Source of the DNA: Paraburkholderia diazotrophica
GTDB lineage: Bacteria; Pseudomonadota; Gammaproteobacteria; Burkholderiales; Burkholderiaceae
Reading direction: 5' to 3'
Length of the DNA: 64,000 nt
Assembly (NCBI RefSeq): GCF_900108945.1
Contig: NZ_FNYE01000029.1
Span: 1 to 64,000 of the forward strand
Part shown: positions 52,965 through 61,555 of the stretch, piece after piece
How positions within the stretch are numbered: the first letter of the stretch is position 1
Layout: each line of letters begins with the position of its first letter
The notes under the pieces: model-generated
What the model saw: only the letters and a program-made list of their open reading frames with translations
What the model was told of the DNA's origin: nothing
Database searches by the model: none
Program-made: the position numbers and the translations under genes

Positions 52965-53608
52965 GCGCAGATGTCGTACTTGGCGATGTCATGTCCTTCG
53001 CGCAAGGCATCGCTGATCCACGCTTTCACGGCCGGCTGCTCCGTCACGCGGCGCGCGTAAGCGGCCGCAGCCTCCGACAGCTTCGGCTGCCACGTGTTGA
53101 AGCGCATCACGACAGGCGCATACATCGCATCGGCGATGGTGAACTCGCCGAACAGGAACGGGCCGCCGTACGTTTCAAGACACTCGCTCCAGATCGCATC
53201 GATGCGCGCGACATCGGCGAGCGCGCCTGGCGTCGCGCCCTTGCCGGGGAACGACGCGCGGATGTTCATCCACATGTTCGAGCGCAGATCGCCGAAGCCC
53301 GAATGCATCTCCGCGCTGATGCTGCGCGCGCGCCCGCGCGCGGCGGCATCGCGCGGCCACATCGCATGCTGTGGATAGCGCTCGGCCAGCGTCTCGCAGA
53401 TCGCGAGCGAGTCCCACACGGTGATGCCATCGTCGGTGATCAGGCACGGCACTCTGCCCGAAGGCGAATGCGCGAGGATGGCCGCTTGCGTCTGCTCTTC
53501 GGCCAATGGAATCCTCACCTCTTCGAATGGAATGCCGAAATGCGTGAGCACGAGCCACGGCCGCATCGACCACGACGAATAGTTCTTGTCACCGATAACG
53601 AGTTTCAT
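52961..53608 (-). CDS. Glutathione S-transferase family protein
   Basis: 215 residues. N-terminal thioredoxin-like domain with KLVIGDKNYSSWSMRPWLVL, a Ser-rich active-site loop, and the glutathione-binding GRVPCLITDDGITVWDSLAI (about 52-71). All-helical C-terminal domain (about 90-210). Substrate unknown. It overlaps cca by 4 bp and follows the NDUFA9-like gene by 44 bp in the same leftward series. Confidence 0.9.
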   Translation of the reverse strand: MKLVIGDKNYSSWSMRPWLVLTHFGIPFEEVRIPLAEEQTQAAILAHSPSGRVPCLITDDGITVWDSLAICETLAERYPQHAMWPRDAAARGRARSISAEMHSGFGDLRSNMWMNIRASFPGKGATPGALADVARIDAIWSECLETYGGPFLFGEFTIADAMYAPVVMRFNTWQPKLSEAAAAYARRVTEQPAVKAWISDALREGHDIAKYDICA

Positions 53609-53652
53609 GCTTTGCCAAAAGTGAAGTTGAAGGAAACGACGGGTTTATGGAC

Positions 53653-54609
53653 TCAACGGCCCGCGCTCTCGCGGAACGTGTTGAAGCGCGAGCGGAACGA
53701 CGAACCCGTCAGATACACGGGCGCGATCGTTTCGATGCTGGCCGGCTCGATATCGAGTTCGGGCGCGAGCGGCGCGCTCAGCACGGCATCGATCTTCATC
53801 GAGTCGAGATTGTCGCGCGAGAGGACGGGCTCGCCCGGCGCGAGTTCGAACGACAGCGCCTGCAGCCGCGCAAGCGCATCGGGCAGACGGATGATGCGCG
53901 CGTGCTTGCCGATCACCGAGCCGCAGTAGTCGACGAGCGCTTCGAGCGTGTAGACGGACGGCCCGCCGAGTTCGTAAGTGCGGCCCGTCGATGCGTCGAG
54001 ATCCAGCACGTTGACGATCGCCTTCGCGACATCGCCGACGAAGATCGGCTGAAAGCGCGCCTCGGCCTTCGCAAGCGGAATCACCGGGAACACGCGCTGC
54101 AGGAACGCGAACTTGTTGAGGAACTGGTCCTCAGGACCGAACACGACGGACGGGCGGAAGATCGTCGACGCAAGCATCGACGACGCGTGAATCGCGCGCT
54201 CGCCGTCGCCCTTCGAGCGCAGATACATGCTCGGTCCACGCGGGTCGGCGCCGATCGCGCTGACGTGGATCAGCCGATGCACGCCCTTGCCTTCGCATGC
54301 GGACACGATCTTTGTCGGCAGCTCGACGTGCGCCTTCGCGAACTCGGGGCCATACGGGTCGCCGCGATGACCATGCAGCACGCCGACGAGATTAATCACG
54401 GCATCCGCGCCCTCGACGAAGCGCGCTAGCTGGATCGGATCGAACACATCGACTTCGACCACGTCGATGGGAAGCAGCGTGAGATGCCGCGCGTTATAGC
54501 GGCGTCGAGTGGCGAGGCGCACCGTCTTGCCGAGTTCGACGAGTGCGTTGACGAGGTGACTGCCGATGAAGCCGGAACCGCCGATGATCGCGATGGTTTG
54601 ATGTCGCAT
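53653..54609 (-). CDS. Complex I NDUFA9-like, NAD(P)-binding epimerase-fold protein
   Basis: 318 residues from the ATG at 54609, with AGGGAG nine bases upstream. The Rossmann motif IAIIGGSGFIGSHLVNAL is at the N-terminus; DAVINLVGVLHG near 80 and HVSAIGA near 108 fit the atypical SDR group that includes NDUFA9. The Tyr-Lys of active SDRs appears replaced (YLRSKGDGERAI keeps SK). Often found in bacteria without direct association with complex I; function not established. Sits between slt and GST. Confidence 0.85.
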   Translation of the reverse strand: MRHQTIAIIGGSGFIGSHLVNALVELGKTVRLATRRRYNARHLTLLPIDVVEVDVFDPIQLARFVEGADAVINLVGVLHGHRGDPYGPEFAKAHVELPTKIVSACEGKGVHRLIHVSAIGADPRGPSMYLRSKGDGERAIHASSMLASTIFRPSVVFGPEDQFLNKFAFLQRVFPVIPLAKAEARFQPIFVGDVAKAIVNVLDLDASTGRTYELGGPSVYTLEALVDYCGSVIGKHARIIRLPDALARLQALSFELAPGEPVLSRDNLDSMKIDAVLSAPLAPELDIEPASIETIAPVYLTGSSFRSRFNTFRESAGR

Positions 54610-54698
54610 TTTTCGACTCCCTGAAGGAAGCCGCGGCAACGGCTGAAAGTCGGGCGCCGCTGCGTGCGCGTGTCACGCGGCGGCGGCCTGGCGCACCG

Positions 54699-56672
54699 TC
54701 ATTGCAAGGGCGAGATGTAACCCAGACGCGCCTTCAGCGATTGCGGACGGCCTTCGAACAACGCTGCATAGTAGACCGTGTTGGACAGCACGTTCTTCAC
54801 GTAGTCACGCGTCTCCTGGAACGGGATGGCTTCCGCGAAAATCGCACCTTCGACACCGTGCGGCAACGACGCGCGCCAGTTGCGCGGACGGCCCGGACCG
54901 GCGTTGTAGCCGGCTGTGGCCAGCACGGCGGATCCGTCGAATTCATTGTAGATCATCGACAGATAGTTCGTGCCGAGCAGGATATTCGTGTTGATGTCGT
55001 TCATCTGCGCGCGCGAGATAGGACCGAGGCCGATCTTCTTCGCGACCAGTTGCGCGGTGCCCGGCATCAGCTGCATCAAGCCGCTTGCGCCGACATCCGA
55101 GCGCGCGTTCATGATGAAGCGCGACTCCTGACGGATCAGACCATAGGCCCATTCGACGTCGAGCCCGTTCGACTGCGCGTCGCGCTCGACGATATCGCGG
55201 AACGGCGACAGAAAGCGCAGCGAGAAATCGTGCTCGCTCTTCGTGCGATCGGCCGTGTTCACCGCGCGGTCGTACAGTTCGATACGGCGCGCGTACTCGG
55301 CGGCCGCGATCAACTGGCGGTCGTTCATGTTGCGCAGCGGCCAGTTCCATTCACGATTGCCTTCCAGACGCAGATTCAGCGAATAGAACTTCTGAGCAAG
55401 CGCGAAGCCCGGTGTCTTGCCCGCCTGCTCGACTTCCGTATCGGAGACGGTCGTCTTCGGCGGCACGATGATCTTCTGGCCGAGTTCTTCTGCGGCGAGC
55501 TGGCCGTAGAAGTTGTAGCCCTGTGCGATCGACTCGAATTCCTGGTTCGCCGTCGTCACGTCGCCCGCCTGCTTCAGCGCGCGCGCGTGCCAGTAGACCC
55601 ACGCGGGCTGGCTGCGCAGCGACGGCGGCATCTGTTCGATCGACCAGCGCACCATCGTCCAGTCGCCTGCAAGGAGCGCCACGCGCGTGCGCCATTCGTA
55701 CGCGGGATTCGACAGCGGCGCGTTCGCCGACAGGCGATACCAGTCGACGGCGGCCGGCATCTGCTTCGCGGCCGCCTGATACGCAATCGTGCCCCAGCCG
55801 ATCGCGCGTTGAGGCGTGGTCAGCGACGGCGCGACGGAACCGAACGTTGCGGCTGCCATCGCCGGATCGTTGCGGGCCATGCGCGTGATCGCGAGCAACG
55901 CGAGCTGATGCGATTGCTGATCGGGGCCGACGCCGCGCGCAAGCAGAAGCGGCGGCGTGCTCGCGGCCTGATCGAAGAGCGTCGGATCGGGACGGTTGTT
56001 GCCGAGAGCATCGACGAGCTTCGCGCCCGTGTTCGTCTGATTCTGCTCGTACGCGAGACGGATCTGCTGCCAGACGTCGTCGCTGGTGAACTGCTGGTTG
56101 ATCGCGAGCGCGGTGATCAGGTCGACACAGCCGTCGCCATAGTTGCGCGGCTCGACGAGCAGCGCGCGCGCCGCGTCAGCGACGTTCTCGCCTTTCGCCG
56201 CGCGCGATTCGAGCGCGTAGCACTTCACCTGCGTATCGTCGTCGAGAACGAAGCGCGCGTATTGCTGATCGAAGTTGCGCCAGTCGTGGCGCGCGCCGAG
56301 CACGACGAGGTAGTCGTTGCGCATGCGGTCTGCGATTGCCTGGCCGTCGTAGCGTTGCAGGAACGACAGCACGGGAGCATCGGGCGCGTCGACGCGCGGA
56401 TGGCCCTGGTTGTCGAACAGCTGCGGCTTCAACTGGAAGTACTCGAGATACGAAGGCGCCGGGTAATCCGGAATCATCGCCGCGAGTTGCGCAGCGCGGC
56501 CCGCATCGTTATTGCGCGCGGCCTCGCGCAATTGCATGAATATCTGGTCGTCGTTGTTGGGTGGGGAAAGCTGAATGGGCCTGACGGCGGAAGCCGTGCT
56601 GCATGCGACGAGTGCCGCCGCGGCAAGCGCCAGACTGGCCGCGCGATATACTCGGAAGAGGCTTTTGGACAT
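54699..56672 (-). CDS. slt: Soluble lytic murein transglycosylase (lipoprotein-type signal)
   Basis: 657 residues from 56672. The signal ends ALVAC with Cys24, so it may be lipidated. The long alpha-superhelical U and L domains (about 50-470) are Slt70-like, and the catalytic goose-lysozyme-like domain (about 490-640) has the Glu in YGLIRQESRFIMNARSDVG, then SGLMQLMPGTAQLVA and NILLGTNYLSMI. It cleaves glycan strands to 1,6-anhydro-MurNAc ends in the periplasm. An upstream in-frame start at 56750 would overlap the divergent gene. First gene of the leftward slt-NDUFA9-GST-cca series. Confidence 0.93.
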   Translation of the reverse strand: MSKSLFRVYRAASLALAAAALVACSTASAVRPIQLSPPNNDDQIFMQLREAARNNDAGRAAQLAAMIPDYPAPSYLEYFQLKPQLFDNQGHPRVDAPDAPVLSFLQRYDGQAIADRMRNDYLVVLGARHDWRNFDQQYARFVLDDDTQVKCYALESRAAKGENVADAARALLVEPRNYGDGCVDLITALAINQQFTSDDVWQQIRLAYEQNQTNTGAKLVDALGNNRPDPTLFDQAASTPPLLLARGVGPDQQSHQLALLAITRMARNDPAMAAATFGSVAPSLTTPQRAIGWGTIAYQAAAKQMPAAVDWYRLSANAPLSNPAYEWRTRVALLAGDWTMVRWSIEQMPPSLRSQPAWVYWHARALKQAGDVTTANQEFESIAQGYNFYGQLAAEELGQKIIVPPKTTVSDTEVEQAGKTPGFALAQKFYSLNLRLEGNREWNWPLRNMNDRQLIAAAEYARRIELYDRAVNTADRTKSEHDFSLRFLSPFRDIVERDAQSNGLDVEWAYGLIRQESRFIMNARSDVGASGLMQLMPGTAQLVAKKIGLGPISRAQMNDINTNILLGTNYLSMIYNEFDGSAVLATAGYNAGPGRPRNWRASLPHGVEGAIFAEAIPFQETRDYVKNVLSNTVYYAALFEGRPQSLKARLGYISPLQ

Positions 56673-56682
56673 CGTTATTTCT

Positions 56683-56686
56683 GGAG
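56683..56686 (+). promoter_or_regulatory. Ribosome-binding site supporting the TTG start of the cyclo-ligase
   Basis: GGAG six bases before TTG at 56693. Upstream in-frame ATG at 56603 lies inside slt and has no such site. Confidence 0.6.
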
Positions 56687-56692
56687 CGCGAA

Positions 56693-57301
56693 TTGAACTC
56701 AAGCATAGCATGCAACCTCGGCGCAAAATCGAAAAAGGAACTGCGTACAACGCTTCTCGAAGCGCGTCTGCATGCGGCTCGCGGGCCAGGTATCAATGAT
56801 GCGCTGAACCGCCGCGTGCTCGATGCGTTGAAGCGCTTTGCGCCGCAGAGCGTAGGGTTGTATTGGCCGCTGTCGGGTGAGTTCGACATACGCGCCGCGA
56901 TCGCAATCTGGCTCGCGACGGACGCCACGCGCCGCGCGAGTCTGCCCGTCATCACGGGCCGCGAAAAGCCGCTGGAGTTTCATGTGTGGACGCCGGACAT
57001 GCGGATGCAACTCGGCGCACATCGCATCCATGAACCGACGTCGGGTGAAGCGATCACGCCCGATCTTCTGTTCGTGCCGTGCGTCGGTTTCGATGCGGAC
57101 GGTTATCGGCTCGGCTATGGCGGCGGTTATTACGACCGCACGCTCGCGATGTTTCGCGACGCCGGGAAAGTGCCCATCACAGTGGGCATTGCGTATGAAG
57201 CATGCCGTACGGAAACGCTGCAGCACGAAGCACACGACATTCCGCTCGACGCAATCGTCACCGATGCTACTTGGTATCCGAAAGAGAAAGAGACCGCCTG
57301 A
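56693..57301 (+). CDS. 5-formyltetrahydrofolate cyclo-ligase
   Basis: 202 residues from a TTG start. It converts 5-formyl-THF to 5,10-methenyl-THF with ATP. The family motif near the C-terminus reads FVPCVGFDADGYRLGYGGGY, followed by YDRTLA; the N-terminal basic segment KSKKELRTTLLEAR binds ATP. Length is normal with the TTG start. It is divergent from slt with only 20 bp between starts. No ssrS (6S RNA), which often precedes this gene, is recognisable upstream because slt occupies that place. Confidence 0.88.
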   Translation: MNSSIACNLGAKSKKELRTTLLEARLHAARGPGINDALNRRVLDALKRFAPQSVGLYWPLSGEFDIRAAIAIWLATDATRRASLPVITGREKPLEFHVWTPDMRMQLGAHRIHEPTSGEAITPDLLFVPCVGFDADGYRLGYGGGYYDRTLAMFRDAGKVPITVGIAYEACRTETLQHEAHDIPLDAIVTDATWYPKEKETA

Positions 57302-57329
57302 GCACGCGGTCGCAATTTCATAGACAGTC

Positions 57330-57842
57330 TCAAAGCGATGCGGCTGCGCGCGCCGCCGTGTCGTAGATGCCCGACGCGTTGCGCATCAGTTGTGCGGCCT
57401 CGCCGATCTGTTCATTGGTGAGGCCGCTTTCCTTAAGCGTAGCGATCAGACAGTTCTCACGCACCTCGCGATACTTCATGCACAGATCGCGCCCTGCCTG
57501 CGTCGCGGAAAAGAACACCTCCTTGCCGGTCTTTTCGCTTTTTACATACCCTCTAGCTACCAGCTTCTTGAGCGCATAGGTCGCGACGTGCGTGTCCTCG
57601 ATGTTCAGCACGAAGCAGATGTCGGCAATCTTCTTGCGCCGCTCGCGATGGCTCACGTGATGCAGCAGCGACACCTCGATGGCCGTCATGTCCTTGTCAC
57701 CGGCAGCCGCCATACAACGCACCATCCAGCGGTTGAACGCGTTGCTCGCCATGATCAGCCCATATTCCAGTTCGGACAGTTCCGCACTGAACTCGGAAAC
57801 AAGATGTTCCGATGAGACGATTTTGGTCGGATGACGCGCCAT
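57330..57842 (-). CDS. MarR-like winged-helix regulator, probable regulator of the pxp cluster
   Basis: 170 residues. The DNA-binding part (about 50-120) includes MTAIEVSLLHHVSHRERRKK, then ADICFVLNIEDTHVATYALK and the wing GYVKSEKTGKEVFF. The N-terminal 50 residues and the C-terminal helices (about 125-168) are for dimerisation. It is divergent from pxpB with 180 bp between starts and carries an AT-rich repeated site there, so it is the natural candidate to control 5-oxoproline genes. The ligand is not known. Confidence 0.86.
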   Translation of the reverse strand: MARHPTKIVSSEHLVSEFSAELSELEYGLIMASNAFNRWMVRCMAAAGDKDMTAIEVSLLHHVSHRERRKKIADICFVLNIEDTHVATYALKKLVARGYVKSEKTGKEVFFSATQAGRDLCMKYREVRENCLIATLKESGLTNEQIGEAAQLMRNASGIYDTAARAAASL

Positions 57843-57915
57843 GATGTTTTTTTAGCGTGATGGTTGATCGAAGTGTACGACTTCACCCGCATCCGGGCGA
57901 GCCTGGGGAGATCGC

Positions 57916-57944
57916 TTATTGATAAATTGTCGATATTTTATTGA
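57916..57944. repeat. Direct repeat TTATTGA in the pxp / MarR spacer
   Basis: TTATTGA occurs at 57916-57922 and 57938-57944, 22 bp (two turns) apart, with an AT-rich core ATAAATTGTCGATATTTTAT between. A TTGTCG / TACGCT pair (57927-57932, 57950-57955, 17-bp spacer) could be the pxpB promoter, so the repeats would straddle it. Confidence 0.5.
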
Positions 57945-58022
57945 GAATGTACGCTACCCGTCGCGAGGGGCAGCGGACATCGTCCGACGAATCTGCTGCT
58001 CTCTACCCAATCCAGGATCTCG

Positions 58023-58676
58023 ATGACTGAACCCCGCATCTTTCCGTTCGGCGATACCGCGCTCGTCTGCGAGGCGCCGCCGCCTGCCACGCTCGATTGC
58101 CAGCGCCGCGTCTGGGCGGCCGCGCAGGCCGCGCGCCACTGGCCGCACGTGCTCGAAGTGGTGCCCGGGATGAACAATCTCACGGTGATCTTCGATCCGC
58201 TCGAAGCCGATCCCGACGATCTGGCCGCGAAGCTCAAGGCCGCCTGGGAGCGCGCCAGCGCCGCGCCCAACGCTGGCCGCGACGTGGAGATTCCCGTGCA
58301 GTACGGCGGCGAGTACGGCCCCGATCTGAAGGCCGTCTCCGATCACACTGGGCTTTCGGTGAAGGAAGTCGTCGAGCGGCATTCGAGCGGCGAGTACATC
58401 GTGTTCTTTCTCGGCTTCCAGCCGGGCTTTGCGTATATGGGTGGGCTCGAAGAGGCGCTGCACACGCCGCGCCGCGCCGAGCCGCGTCTCGAAGTGCCCG
58501 CCGGCTCAGTCGGCATCGGCGGTGCGCAGACGGGCATCTATCCGGCGACGTCGCCGGGCGGCTGGCAACTGATCGGCCGCACGTCGCTCAAACTGTTTGA
58601 CCCGTCGCGCAATCCGCCGACCCTTCTCCAACCGGGCGATCGCGTCCGCTTCACCATCGCGGGGCTGCATCCATGA
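58023..58676 (+). CDS. pxpB: 5-oxoprolinase subunit PxpB
   Basis: 217 residues. With PxpA and PxpC it cleaves 5-oxoproline to glutamate using ATP. The family parts EIPVQYGGEYGPDLKAVSDH, VFFLGFQPGFAYMGGL and PAGSVGIGGAQTGIYP (KipI/carboxyltransferase subdomain 1) are clear. Its stop overlaps the start of pxpC by 4 bp (58673-58676), so the two are translationally coupled. Cytoplasmic. Confidence 0.94.
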   Translation: MTEPRIFPFGDTALVCEAPPPATLDCQRRVWAAAQAARHWPHVLEVVPGMNNLTVIFDPLEADPDDLAAKLKAAWERASAAPNAGRDVEIPVQYGGEYGPDLKAVSDHTGLSVKEVVERHSSGEYIVFFLGFQPGFAYMGGLEEALHTPRRAEPRLEVPAGSVGIGGAQTGIYPATSPGGWQLIGRTSLKLFDPSRNPPTLLQPGDRVRFTIAGLHP

Positions 58677-59725
58677 TCGACGTGATACGCGCGGGTTTGC
58701 TGACGACGATCCAGGATCTCGGACGGCACGGCCACCGGCATCTCGGCGTCGCGATGGGTGGCGCGCTCGACCGGCTGTCGCTCGAAGTCGGCAACCGGCT
58801 GGTCGGCAACCGGCCCGACGCCGCCGGACTCGAAATCACGTTCGGTCCGACCGTGCTGCGCTTTTTGCGCCCGACGCGCGTCGCGATCACGGGCACCGAG
58901 TTCGGCGCGACGCTCGATGGCAAGCCCGTCTATTCGTGGTGGAGCCTGCCCGTGAAGGCCGGCCAGGAACTGACGTTGAACACGGCGAAGCGCGGGATGC
59001 GCGGCTACGTGTGCGTCGCGGGCGGCATCGACGTCCTGCCGATGCTCGGCTCGCGCAGCACCGATCTGCAAGCCGGCTTCGGCGGACTCGGCGGCCGCGC
59101 GCTGCGCGACGGCGACCGGCTGCCCGTCGGCGTGCCGCGCGCGGCCGCCGGTTCGGGCTTCTCGCCTGACGCACCCGAGTTCGGCGTGAAAGCGCCCGCG
59201 TGGTGCAAGTTCGTGCTCGTCGACGAGCCCGTAAGGCGCGGCCGTCATCCGTCAAGCGTCGCGTGGGCGCCGCCCATCCGCGTGCTGCCCGGCCCCGAGT
59301 ACGACAGCTTCACGGCCGACGCGCACAAGGCTTTCTGGAACGACGAGTGGCTCGTCACGCCGAACAGCAATCGCATGGGCTACCGGCTGTCGGGCAACGA
59401 ACTGAAGCGCACGCAGAAGACCGATCTGCTGTCGCATGCGGTGATGCCCGGCACGATCCAGGTGCCGCCGAACGGCCAGCCGATCATCCTGATGAGCGAT
59501 GCGCAGACGACGGGCGGCTATCCGAAGATCGGCGCCGTGATTCACGCGGATCTGTGGAAGCTCGCGCAGGTGCGCCTGAACGGCGCGGTGCGCTTCATTC
59601 CGGCCACGCGTTATGAGGCCCGCCAGGCGCTGATCGAAGAACGCAAGTACTTGCGGCAGATCGATGCCGCAATCGGCATGCATGAAGAACGCTGCGCGCG
59701 AGTTGCCGCTTCCGCAGTGGCCTAA
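58673..59725 (+). CDS. pxpC: 5-oxoprolinase subunit PxpC
   Basis: 350 residues. KipA/carboxyltransferase subdomain-2 type. MIDVIRAGLLTTIQDLGRHG and GVAMGGALDRLSLEVGNRLV open the protein; CVAGGIDVLPMLGSRSTDL (about 118-136) and RVLPGPEYDSFT (about 203-214) are family landmarks. Partner of PxpB in 5-oxoprolinase. Overlaps pxpB by 4 bp and precedes pxpA by 13 bp. Confidence 0.94.
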   Translation: MIDVIRAGLLTTIQDLGRHGHRHLGVAMGGALDRLSLEVGNRLVGNRPDAAGLEITFGPTVLRFLRPTRVAITGTEFGATLDGKPVYSWWSLPVKAGQELTLNTAKRGMRGYVCVAGGIDVLPMLGSRSTDLQAGFGGLGGRALRDGDRLPVGVPRAAAGSGFSPDAPEFGVKAPAWCKFVLVDEPVRRGRHPSSVAWAPPIRVLPGPEYDSFTADAHKAFWNDEWLVTPNSNRMGYRLSGNELKRTQKTDLLSHAVMPGTIQVPPNGQPIILMSDAQTTGGYPKIGAVIHADLWKLAQVRLNGAVRFIPATRYEARQALIEERKYLRQIDAAIGMHEERCARVAASAVA

Positions 59726-59738
59726 CCAGGAGGACATC

Positions 59739-60491
59739 ATGGAAATCGACTTGAACGCCGATCTCGGCGAAGGATGCGGCTCCGACGAGGCGCTACTCGA
59801 TCTCGTCAGCTCGGCCAATATCGCGTGCGGCTGGCACGCGGGCGGACCCAACGCGATGCGCGACTGCGTGCGCTGGGCGGTGCAGAAAAGCGTGTCGATC
59901 GGCGCGCATCCGAGCTTCAACGATCCGGAGAACTTCGGCCGCAAGGAAATGGACCTGCCCGCCAGCGAAATCTACGCGGGCGTGCTGTATCAGCTCGGCG
60001 CGCTGTCGGCGATCGCGCAGGCCGAGGGCGGACGCATCGCGCACGTGAAGCCGCACGGCGCGCTCTACAACCAGGCCGCGCGCGATCCGAAGATCGCCGA
60101 TGCGATCGTTTCCGCCGTGCACGACTTCGATCCGTCCGTCGTCGTGTTCGCGCTGGCGAACAGCGGGCTCGTGACGGCCGCGCACAACGCGGGGCTCGTC
60201 GCCGTCGAAGAAGTGTTCGCCGATCGCGGCTATCGCGCCGACGGTTCGCTCGTGCCGCGCAAGGAGCCGGGCGCGCTGCTCGATGACGAAGACGAAGTGC
60301 TCGAGCGCACGCTGACGATGGTGCGCGAGCAGCGCGTGAAGGCCGTCAGCGGCGAATGGGTGCCCATCAACGCGCAGACGATCTGCCTGCACGGCGACGG
60401 CCCGCATGCGCTCGCGTTCGCGCGCCGCATCCGTGCGGCGCTCGAAGCGGCGGGCATCGGCGTGCATGCGGCCAGCGCGGCGCGCATCTGA
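59739..60491 (+). CDS. pxpA: 5-oxoprolinase subunit PxpA (LamB/YcsF family)
   Basis: 250 residues from the ATG at 59739, which has CAGGAGGA upstream; a longer reading to 59664 lies in pxpC. Family motifs: MEIDLNADLGEGCGSDEALL, ANIACGWHAGG (near 27-37), IGAHPSFNDPENFGRKEMDL and VKPHGALYNQA (near 103-113). Third structural gene of the oxoprolinase. It is followed by a hairpin with a short T-tail and then the DUF969-DUF979 membrane pair. Confidence 0.95.
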   Translation: MEIDLNADLGEGCGSDEALLDLVSSANIACGWHAGGPNAMRDCVRWAVQKSVSIGAHPSFNDPENFGRKEMDLPASEIYAGVLYQLGALSAIAQAEGGRIAHVKPHGALYNQAARDPKIADAIVSAVHDFDPSVVVFALANSGLVTAAHNAGLVAVEEVFADRGYRADGSLVPRKEPGALLDDEDEVLERTLTMVREQRVKAVSGEWVPINAQTICLHGDGPHALAFARRIRAALEAAGIGVHAASAARI

Positions 60492-60528
60492 TTCCTGCAC
60501 GTGTACCGCACGCACCCGTCAGCAACCG

Positions 60529-60553
60529 ACGCCCCGCTCTTCGCGGGGCGTTT
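60529..60553 (+). terminator. Hairpin after pxpA, weak terminator or attenuator
   Basis: ACGCCCCGC (60529-60537) pairs with GCGGGGCGT (60543-60551) around a five-base loop, followed by only TT before GCC. The short T-run suggests partial read-through into the DUF969 gene. Confidence 0.6.
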
Positions 60554-60609
60554 GCCAGAACGCAACGGCAACGGTTGCCGGCGATTTTTTGAAGCACCAG
60601 AAGTTCGGT

Positions 60610-60642
60610 AGTACCCGAGAAGTACCCGAGAAGTACGCGCAG
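60610..60642. repeat. 11-bp tandem repeat AGTACCCGAGA between pxpA and DUF969
   Basis: Two perfect copies at 60610-60620 and 60621-60631 and a partial third (AGTACGCG) from 60632. It lies 50 bp after the pxpA hairpin and about 140 bp before the DUF969 start. Confidence 0.7.
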
Positions 60643-60778
60643 CAACGACAGGCAGTCAGCCAGGCGGCCATCGAAGAGCCGTACGGCAAAGAGGGCATCC
60701 GCGCCGATATGGCCGGGAGTCAAGAGAGTTCGCCGCCACGCGCGGTGTCCCAACGCAGGACCACCTCTGGAGATCTAG

Positions 60779-61555
60779 ATGCAGTCAACCGTCAACCTGT
60801 GGCCGCTCATAGGAGTTGCCGTCATCATCGTCGGGTTCGTATTGCGCTTCAACCCGATGCTGATCGTGGCCGCCGCAGCGGTCATCACCGCCATTGCCGG
60901 GCATTTTCCGCCCGACAGGATTCTCGCTGCGATCGGCAGCGGCTTCATCAAGACGCGCAATATCCCCCTCATCATCCTGTTGCCGCTCGCGGTGATTGGC
61001 CTGCTCGAACGGCATGGGCTGCGCGAGCGCGCGCAGACCTGGATCGCGAGCATCAAGGCGGCGACGGCCGGTCGTCTTCTGATCGTCTATCTGCTCGTGC
61101 GAGAACTGACGGCTGCCGTCGGCCTGACAGGTCTCGGCGGTCATCCGCAGATGGTGCGTCCGTTGATCGCGCCGATGGCGGAAGGCGCGACGGAAACGCG
61201 CTTCGGCAAGTTCAGCGACGCGGTGCGCTACAAGCTGCGCGCGTTCGCGGCGGCAACGGACAACGTGGGTCTGTTCTTCGGCGAGGACATCTTCGTCGCG
61301 TTCGGCGCGATCGTGCTGATGGTCACGTTCCTGAAGGAAGCGGGCATCACCGTCGAGCCGATGCACGTCGCCGTATGGGGCATTCCGACGGCCGTCAGCG
61401 CGTTTCTGATTCACGGTTTCCGGCTCTATCTGCTCGACCGCAAGCTCGAGCGCGAACTGCGCGGCAACGCGGCATCGCAAGCGGGCACGAACACCAACGA
61501 CAAGAACGCGGCAGGCAAGCACGCCTCGCAAACAGCAACCGGGGACGAAGTATGA
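60779..61555 (+). CDS. DUF969-family integral membrane protein
   Basis: 258 residues with about six membrane helices (WPLIGVAVIIVGFVLRFNPM, ITAIAGHFP, NIPLIILLPLAVIGLLE, VAFGAIVLMVTFLKEAG and others) and a charged cytoplasmic tail. GGAG six bases upstream sets the start. DUF969 always appears with DUF979, here overlapped by ATGA, so the two form one complex or transporter. Co-location with pxpBCA suggests transport of 5-oxoproline or a pyroglutamyl peptide. The function is not demonstrated as far as I know. Confidence 0.85.
   Translation: MQSTVNLWPLIGVAVIIVGFVLRFNPMLIVAAAAVITAIAGHFPPDRILAAIGSGFIKTRNIPLIILLPLAVIGLLERHGLRERAQTWIASIKAATAGRLLIVYLLVRELTAAVGLTGLGGHPQMVRPLIAPMAEGATETRFGKFSDAVRYKLRAFAAATDNVGLFFGEDIFVAFGAIVLMVTFLKEAGITVEPMHVAVWGIPTAVSAFLIHGFRLYLLDRKLERELRGNAASQAGTNTNDKNAAGKHASQTATGDEV

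Noticed and set aside
54702..56696. 664-codon open frame on the plus strand opposite slt
   Set aside because: Shadow of the slt coding sequence; Arg/Val/Ala-rich with no domain or ribosome-binding site.
60406..61551. Upstream extension that would fuse 380 residues onto DUF979
   Set aside because: The extension runs out of frame through pxpA and DUF969; the real DUF979 start is the ATGA overlap at 61552.
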